From an uncultured Porphyromonadaceae bacterium (GTDB lineage Bacteria; Bacteroidota; Bacteroidia; Bacteroidales; Muribaculaceae): DNA of 58,900 nucleotides. The stretch covers positions 1 to 58,900 of the forward strand of contig CAMWTI010000002.1 in NCBI GenBank assembly GCA_947177135.1, in the 5' to 3' direction. Under the pieces are notes generated by a model that was given only the letters and a program-made list of their open reading frames with translations, did not search any database and was not told the origin of the DNA. Shown piece after piece: positions 53,858-58,900 of this stretch. Both the position numbers and the translations under genes were made by a program. Positions within the stretch are counted from its first letter, which is position 1. Each line of letters starts with the position of its first letter.

Positions 53858-54787
53858 TCAGTATGTCACATTAAACTTCGGAAGAAGGCGGAGCGGGCGC
53901 CAGCTTTCTTTCGACAGACGCAGGCCTGAATCGCCGGCACAGTCCTGACGGTTGACTATGGCCAGCGCCGGACAAAGCTCTTTCATTTCCTTGCAAAAAA
54001 GATGGGCCACAGTCTCGCCTGCTCCGCTTACATTGTGGTCGGCTTTCTCAACATGAGTGTGCAGAGTGTCGCCCTTGATCTCTCCGACCGTAAATGCCAC
54101 CACACGCCCTGAATTATCCGTGAGCATACGTCCCGTCATATACGGACCGAAAGCGTCCCAGCGGGCAAGCAGACCCTCCACAGCGCCATATTCGGCGGCG
54201 CCCATACGTGAACCGTCGTGACCGAGACGTGCGAGCAGCCCCATGCATTGCGCCGGATCGATGTCAGTGAAGCGAAAACCGGCATTGTCGGCGATAAAAC
54301 GGTTCACGTGGTTGCGCTTGCGCTTCATGGCATTGCCTCCAAGAGTGGAAAAGGAATCGATCGAATATATATAGTCGCTCCAGTCAGGCCCGAGTTCCTC
54401 GACTCTGGAGCATCCTACTTCGGCAAAAAGATGAAGCCGGTCTTCGGGGATGGCGCTGAAGCGCAGCGGATGGTGCAGCGATGCCAGAAGCCGGACGGCA
54501 CGCGCCACACTTTCTTCCGGGCCGAGCGGCAAAGAGAATGCCGGAAGCGCAAGATTGTTTTCCTGTCGTCCGCGTATCAGCAATATTCCGTCGGCTTCGC
54601 ATAGCTCATATCTGAAAAACTCTATCCATAGATAGATACCACCGATAGTATAGTCGCAAGTACGCGAATCGGTCAATTTAAGATAGTGTGCCACCAACGG
54701 CAGATGGCAGGTTTCTATTTTCTGAAAATCAAGACTTTTTACCGCCGATTGCGGCGATGCTGTTGCTGTGGTCAATATCTGTATCAT
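53858..54787 (-). CDS. DUF2156 / lysyltransferase-like GNAT-fold protein
   Basis: 309 residues of the DUF2156 family, related to the C-terminal domain of phosphatidylglycerol lysyltransferases (tandem GNAT folds). Typical segments: TCDYTIGGIYLWIEFF near 43-58, NAMKRKRNHVNRFI in the middle, GRVVAFTVGEI and the ending NRQDCAGDSGLRLSKESWRPLRLLPKFNVTY region. No membrane segment is present, so it is the soluble form. The substrate is unknown. It is the last gene of the SurA-like operon, 34 bp after the creatininase-family gene; two minus-strand neighbours before it work in the envelope, so envelope lipid or protein modification is possible. Confidence 0.8.
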   Translation of the reverse strand: MIQILTTATASPQSAVKSLDFQKIETCHLPLVAHYLKLTDSRTCDYTIGGIYLWIEFFRYELCEADGILLIRGRQENNLALPAFSLPLGPEESVARAVRLLASLHHPLRFSAIPEDRLHLFAEVGCSRVEELGPDWSDYIYSIDSFSTLGGNAMKRKRNHVNRFIADNAGFRFTDIDPAQCMGLLARLGHDGSRMGAAEYGAVEGLLARWDAFGPYMTGRMLTDNSGRVVAFTVGEIKGDTLHTHVEKADHNVSGAGETVAHLFCKEMKELCPALAIVNRQDCAGDSGLRLSKESWRPLRLLPKFNVTY

Positions 54788-54821
54788 AACAAACTACTAA
54801 CCATCATGGCACGCAAATGGT

Positions 54822-55580
54822 TTACATCTCTTTCATGTCGCGGATCAAAGCGGCATAACGCTCCACGCAGTCGGTGACATAGCGTTTCCCTTTTTCAGCA
54901 GAAGCGAGTGACGGGTCTCCTATGCCGGTGTCGTCGGTCACTTTAAGCCAGTTTCGCGGAATCCATGCGGTCTTCCGGCGCAATTCCTCCGATTCCCACG
55001 GGCGCGATGTTCCTGGGCCTGCGGTCAATATATCAACCAGATCAGGATAGAAATGCATCATGACCGAAGTTTCCAGTTCGTCGGCATGGTCGCCAGGATT
55101 TGTGAAATACTCCTTGGCCGGCAACACAGCGAACCAGTCGCTCACCGCTATTATGAAATCCGGATAATCGACTGCCAGATCACGGATCATCGGTTTGAAT
55201 GAATTTCCGCCATGTCCGTTGACTATCAGCAGACGTTTGATTCCTTGATGAGACAGAGAGTCGACAATATCCGCCAGTATGGCCCGCTGCGTGTCATAAC
55301 GATAATGAATGCAGAATGGAAGATCGCGCTGTCCGGGATTCTGTGCACCCATGGCCACAGGCGGAAGCACCATAGCCTCCACTCCGAAACGTTCGGCCGC
55401 GACGTCGGCAGTCTGCAATGCCACAGCCTGCGAAAGCAGCGCGTCGGTGAGATATGGCAAATGTAGGTTATGAGGCTCGGTGGCTCCCCACGGAAGTATT
55501 GCCACATCGTATCCTCTCCCTCTCACGGTTCCGAAATTAGTGACTGAAAGATCTCGCGGATTATTCTTGTTTCCCATCAT
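54822..55580 (-). CDS. Creatininase-family amidohydrolase
   Basis: 252 residues. The family groups creatininase with MftE-type peptidases and FAPy deformylases, all zinc-dependent amide hydrolases. Metal-site motifs are present: LPWGATEPHNLHLPYLTD (Glu, His and Asp ligands), NGHGGNSFKP, and HADELETSVM with the catalytic Glu. Substrate cannot be read. The ATG at 55580 (a second Met follows at once) overlaps the OstA-like stop by ATGA, so translation is coupled. Confidence 0.88.
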   Translation of the reverse strand: MMGNKNNPRDLSVTNFGTVRGRGYDVAILPWGATEPHNLHLPYLTDALLSQAVALQTADVAAERFGVEAMVLPPVAMGAQNPGQRDLPFCIHYRYDTQRAILADIVDSLSHQGIKRLLIVNGHGGNSFKPMIRDLAVDYPDFIIAVSDWFAVLPAKEYFTNPGDHADELETSVMMHFYPDLVDILTAGPGTSRPWESEELRRKTAWIPRNWLKVTDDTGIGDPSLASAEKGKRYVTDCVERYAALIRDMKEM

Positions 55581-57292
55581 TCTTTATTATTATCTGTCTT
55601 AAGAAGGAGAAGGTCATGCCATTCGGGCGGGTATATGAATATGGAATCCGGCGACAACGGACGCAGCACTTCATACCATGCGAATCTGGGCAGACGGAAC
55701 AGCGATTTCTTTGCCAGATAGAGCGGAGTGACAGTTCCGGAGGTCTGGTCCCACATATGCGCTCTTTCGAGCTCGTTTTTTCCGAATGTGGCCGACAGGA
55801 ACGAAGAGGTCACATTGGCCACCTTGTTGTATGTCGAGTCATTTTCAACAGGCAACATGATTCCCTGCACAGAGCCATTGACGTCGAGCCGGCTCAAATG
55901 TCCGTCAGCCATATATGCAATCATTTCCCTACCGCTCAATTGATTGAAATAGTCACCTTCGATGTGTTCGGCCATAAATGCAAACTGCGGCAAGTGAGCG
56001 CGATCCACCGTCGAATCATTCATATAGACATGGATCACATCACCGAAAATCTGTCTGTTATCACTCCATACAATAGGATGTGTGTCCATTCTCAGTGTAG
56101 AATCCGACTGGACGAATGTCATCGAGTCACATACACCCTGGATATCACTGCGGAAAAAGCGCACTCCAGGGTGTGCGATCATCAGGCGGGTGGTGTCGGT
56201 TTGTCCCGCAGCACTGTCGGGCAATACGGTGAAAGCGCGTATGGTTTCGGCATGAAGATAGAGAGTGTCGGTACCGGAATATTCCATGGCGCGCGCCATT
56301 CCTGTCGCAAAGGCGCTGTCGGTCCGTTCATTAAAAAATCCATATTCTCCCTCCAGCGTGACCTGTCGGGCCGAATCGGTTAGCGACATCTTGCCGAAAG
56401 CCTCGCCGAAACCGAGTTCGCGATCATAAAACAGAGTATCACCAGTAAGAGTATTACCGCTGTATGTGCGCACGGTCGAGCGTTCATACAGCCATGCACG
56501 GGAGGTATTGGTGTCAAATATTCCGTTGTCAGTGTATATGACGCCGTCTTTAGTCACGATGCGCGACGGACATGTGATAGTTGCCAGACGTGATTCCGTG
56601 TTGTATATCAGAGTATCGGTATACAGATGAAGCGAATCGCCTGAATCCGAGATTCCGTCAAGCACAACATGGCGATAGAAACTCGCGTCTTTTGTCGAAG
56701 GAGAGTATTCTCCTTCAATTGATTCAAGAGTGTTGTGAGGATCCGACAGAACACCTCCGACTTCATAGTATCCGAGAGACAGACCGAGATCATAGTTCAG
56801 AACAGTGGTGACGAGTGTCACATCACGGTTTATAAGCCGGACTCTGGAATCCACATCATAATCATCGGCATATATAGTCGCCAGTTCACGTGATCCTGAA
56901 TATTCGAGGCGATCACCATAGAGAAACAGTGTGTCTCCCTGCTGCATATGCACGTTGCCGAACGCCTCCATGGAGTCGGCAGTGGCCGAAGTGTAGAAAC
57001 AGGCACTGTCACAATACATCAGCATATCGCCGCGCCGGAACACCACATTTCCGATCAGAATCTGTCCGTCGGGCACCGCAGGATTCGCCACAAGCGAGTC
57101 GGCCTGTTCCAGAAACACGCGTCCGGGAGTGTGACGGTCTACGTCAGGGATCGTGGGCACAATAGGCTTTCCGGCATCGGGATCCGGCGGCAATGGAGTG
57201 TGCGACGGTCGTTGTGCGGTGGCTGCGGCAATCGCGGCGATCGCGACAAATATCAGTGGAGGGAGACGATGAAGTTTGTTACTTCCGGGCAT
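55577..57292 (-). CDS. OstA/LptA-like periplasmic protein
   Basis: About 571 residues from the ATG at 57292, which overlaps the SurA-like stop by one base and begins a signal peptide (PPLIFVAIAAIAAATAQ); an in-frame start 42 bp upstream would lie inside the isomerase gene. The mature protein is a run of OstA beta repeats: GNVVFRRGDMLMYCDSACF, FGNVHMQQGDTLFLYGDRLEY and later copies near 190-330. OstA-type proteins bridge lipopolysaccharide to the outer membrane. The Bacteroidota form, with several Asp/Tyr-rich repeats, is larger than LptA and its exact role is not settled. It follows the SurA-like gene, another outer-membrane biogenesis factor. Confidence 0.88.
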   Translation of the reverse strand: MPGSNKLHRLPPLIFVAIAAIAAATAQRPSHTPLPPDPDAGKPIVPTIPDVDRHTPGRVFLEQADSLVANPAVPDGQILIGNVVFRRGDMLMYCDSACFYTSATADSMEAFGNVHMQQGDTLFLYGDRLEYSGSRELATIYADDYDVDSRVRLINRDVTLVTTVLNYDLGLSLGYYEVGGVLSDPHNTLESIEGEYSPSTKDASFYRHVVLDGISDSGDSLHLYTDTLIYNTESRLATITCPSRIVTKDGVIYTDNGIFDTNTSRAWLYERSTVRTYSGNTLTGDTLFYDRELGFGEAFGKMSLTDSARQVTLEGEYGFFNERTDSAFATGMARAMEYSGTDTLYLHAETIRAFTVLPDSAAGQTDTTRLMIAHPGVRFFRSDIQGVCDSMTFVQSDSTLRMDTHPIVWSDNRQIFGDVIHVYMNDSTVDRAHLPQFAFMAEHIEGDYFNQLSGREMIAYMADGHLSRLDVNGSVQGIMLPVENDSTYNKVANVTSSFLSATFGKNELERAHMWDQTSGTVTPLYLAKKSLFRLPRFAWYEVLRPLSPDSIFIYPPEWHDLLLLKTDNNKE

Positions 57293-58650
57293 CACCGTCT
57301 GAGCCAGTTGTGACGGAACTGGCAGTTTTTCCATCCGTCTTCGATGCGTACATAAGTGTTGGCTATCTTGTTTTCAAGCCATTCGTCGATGATGCGCTGA
57401 CGTTCGGAGTTTTCAAACATATTTTTGATGTCCTCATAGTCGTCGGCCATATTCGCCCTGTGTGGCTCAAGCCGCGATTTGAGTCTGACAATTGCCACAA
57501 CATCAGCATGTGTCTTAGGATCCTCCATCACAAACGGGCGCGAGATTTCGCCCGGTTTCAGGCCATCGACAGCAATGGCCACTTCCTGAGGCAGCTGTCG
57601 CATTTCGAAATATGACGAGAAATTTTCAGAATTAACCATCGTTCCGTGGTTTCGTCTTGTGTCCTTGTCGGCCGAAATCAGCGGCACAGCTTCGTCGAAA
57701 GTGAAGAGTCCGTCGACAATATCGGTGCGAATCGAATCCAGGCGCGCCATGGCTCGGTTCAGCGATTCTTTTGTCGGGGTGGCTCGCAACAGTATGTGGC
57801 GTGTGTTGACTCTGTCACCACGCTTCTCAATGAGCTGGATTATGTGGTAGCCGAAAGCACTCTCCACCACGGCCGACGCGCGCTTCGGATCATTGAGATT
57901 GAAAGCTGCCGCGGCATAGGCCGGATCAAGTCCGGTGCGCGGCATGAAACCGATCTCTCCGCCACGGTTTGCCGATCCATCATCTTCGCTATAAAGCACA
58001 GCCAGAGTGGAAAATTCGGCCTGTCCGGTGTTGACTCTCTCGGCATATGAGCGCAGACGGTCTTTTATATCATCGATCTGCTGCTGCGGAATCACAGGGG
58101 TCTGTGTGAGAATCTGTACCTCCACTTTAGTCGGGATCACAGGCAGTGAGTCAACCGGCAGTGAATTGAAATACCGGCGCACGGCAGCAGGTGTGATCTT
58201 TATGTTGTCAGTGAGTTTGTCCTGTACCATTCCCACACGGTAGGAATTGGTCATCTGAGTGGTGAGCCACTGACGTATTTCCGGCAATGACTTGTGCAAT
58301 ATCTCTTCGAGTTTCTGTCGTGAACCGGCGGAGATAAGCCAGTCGTTGATTCGCGAATCGACTTCGGCCGCAACACGTCCGGCAGTTACCTCTATCGTGT
58401 CAATATCGGCCTGATGGAGAAACAGACGCTGTATGGCCATCTGCTCCGGTATGATGCAGTAAGGGTCGCCGTCAAATTGCTGACGATCCTGAAGAGCCTG
58501 GATATAAGCTTCTTCAACTTCTGATTTCCATATCGGCTGATCACCGATCATCCACACCACCTCTTCGGCCACATTGTCGGAAGCGGCACTTGCAGTCACA
58601 GCGGCAGCAATGAAAACCGCACTGCCAATTAGAATGTTACGTAGTTTCAC
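57292..58650 (-). CDS. SurA-like periplasmic peptidyl-prolyl isomerase and chaperone
   Basis: About 452 residues from the GTG at 58650, giving MKLRNILIGSAVFIAAAVTASA as signal peptide. An upstream in-frame TTG at 58677 lies inside the -7 promoter element, so it is not used. The N-terminal SurA chaperone region spans about 25-165. Two parvulin domains follow (about 167-270, with GGEIGFMPRTGLDP and FGYHIIQLIEKRGD; and 273-385, with NTRHILLRATPT and GTMVNSENF). It folds outer-membrane barrels. It is first of four coupled minus-strand genes. Confidence 0.88.
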   Translation of the reverse strand: MKLRNILIGSAVFIAAAVTASAASDNVAEEVVWMIGDQPIWKSEVEEAYIQALQDRQQFDGDPYCIIPEQMAIQRLFLHQADIDTIEVTAGRVAAEVDSRINDWLISAGSRQKLEEILHKSLPEIRQWLTTQMTNSYRVGMVQDKLTDNIKITPAAVRRYFNSLPVDSLPVIPTKVEVQILTQTPVIPQQQIDDIKDRLRSYAERVNTGQAEFSTLAVLYSEDDGSANRGGEIGFMPRTGLDPAYAAAAFNLNDPKRASAVVESAFGYHIIQLIEKRGDRVNTRHILLRATPTKESLNRAMARLDSIRTDIVDGLFTFDEAVPLISADKDTRRNHGTMVNSENFSSYFEMRQLPQEVAIAVDGLKPGEISRPFVMEDPKTHADVVAIVRLKSRLEPHRANMADDYEDIKNMFENSERQRIIDEWLENKIANTYVRIEDGWKNCQFRHNWLRR

Positions 58651-58674
58651 GCGTAAAAATAATTTGTTAACGCG

Positions 58675-58682
58675 CAAAGTTA
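58675..58682 (-). promoter_or_regulatory. -7 element of the SurA-like operon
   Basis: On the minus strand TAACTTTG (58682-58675), 25 bp before the GTG start. The -33 region has no TTTG at 19-21 bp. Confidence 0.5.
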
Positions 58683-58744
58683 CGAAAAAATGCCGACTTT
58701 CACTCTCTTATAAGTTTTTTTAATAAAACCACACCTTCAGGTAA

Positions 58745-58900
58745 CTATTCAGCGAAAACCTTTCTTGATTTTCAGATGCTTACTAAAGCGACAATTTCAT
58801 GAATCGCAGAAAATTGATGTTTTTTTCGTTGGTCTCATAAAAACTCATCTTATAAACCTCTGATTATTAACATTATTTGCTTTGCTGATTCGCTGAATAG
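58745..58900. repeat. 12-bp inverted repeat flanking 132 bp, cut by the window end
   Basis: CTATTCAGCGAA (58745-58756) is matched by its exact reverse complement at 58889-58900, the last bases of the window, so the repeat may be longer. The spacer is AT-rich and holds no gene. It lies about 95 bp upstream of the SurA-like operon, similar in size and position to the repeat at 4023-4179 but with a different arm sequence. Confidence 0.5.

Overview
The window is 58.9 kb of a Bacteroidota chromosome. I would place it in Bacteroidales, most likely Muribaculaceae-like, although the family assignment is inference. The evidence is: promoters of the Bacteroidetes type (TTTG, 18-20 bp, TAnnTTTG) ahead of many genes; almost no Shine-Dalgarno sequences; many SPII lipoproteins; BACON, LamG, PCMD and Omp28-like exported proteins; a type IX secretion (T9SS) tail remnant; a pyruvate:ferredoxin oxidoreductase for anaerobic metabolism; and a core gene set typical of that order. 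Base composition is GC-rich apart from two AT-rich stretches (about 16.29-17.95 kb and 26.4-27.2 kb) that look like later acquisitions or decaying genes.

Layout. 0.2-4.0 kb (minus) is an envelope operon: two LPP20-like exported proteins, a BACON/LamG lipoprotein and a small membrane protein. Its upstream region carries a perfect 16-bp inverted repeat around a promoter, a candidate invertible switch. 4.36-8.47 kb (plus) holds manC, a YfhO-type membrane protein and a shortened methyltransferase-like gene. 8.47-10.48 kb (minus) has a metal-efflux permease fused to a heavy-metal-associated domain, and an outer-membrane beta-barrel. 10.8-16.3 kb (plus) has a two-repeat secreted protein, an M13 peptidase, a SlyD-like isomerase with a Cys-rich tail and an RNA m5C methyltransferase. 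16.3-17.95 kb is an AT-rich insert with a KilA-N gene holding a 32-bp perfect palindrome. 18.0-25.4 kb (plus) carries ybeY, mnmG, a parS-like site, apt, uvrC, a DUF4491 gene, lgt and a glycosyltransferase. 25.4-27.2 kb has a PCMD protein and a broken T9SS-secreted gene.

27.3-38.4 kb is the most unusual part. A topA-rluA operon runs into two tandem, translationally coupled genes that look like membrane sensor histidine kinases but have lost the phospho-acceptor His and the whole ATPase domain. A complete, clearly related kinase lies 2.3 kb away on the other strand, beyond greA, a HIT protein and another sensor kinase. All three paralogs have the same 54-residue spacing from membrane to His position, which suggests that the dead forms could pair with the live one.

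38.6-43.8 kb (plus) is a Yip1-like protein, smpB, ftsK, a LolA-like carrier and trxB, ended by a terminator whose T-tract runs into the promoter of the following two-component system. 43.9-49.4 kb has that OmpR-type regulator and kinase, pepT and an Omp28-like secreted protein. 49.5-53.8 kb has the oxidoreductase and an AlkZ-like protein. 53.9-58.7 kb (minus) is a SurA-like / OstA-like / creatininase-family / DUF2156 operon. I found no rRNA, tRNA, CRISPR array, transposase or phage genes. The 40-base poly-C at the left edge is probably an assembly artefact.
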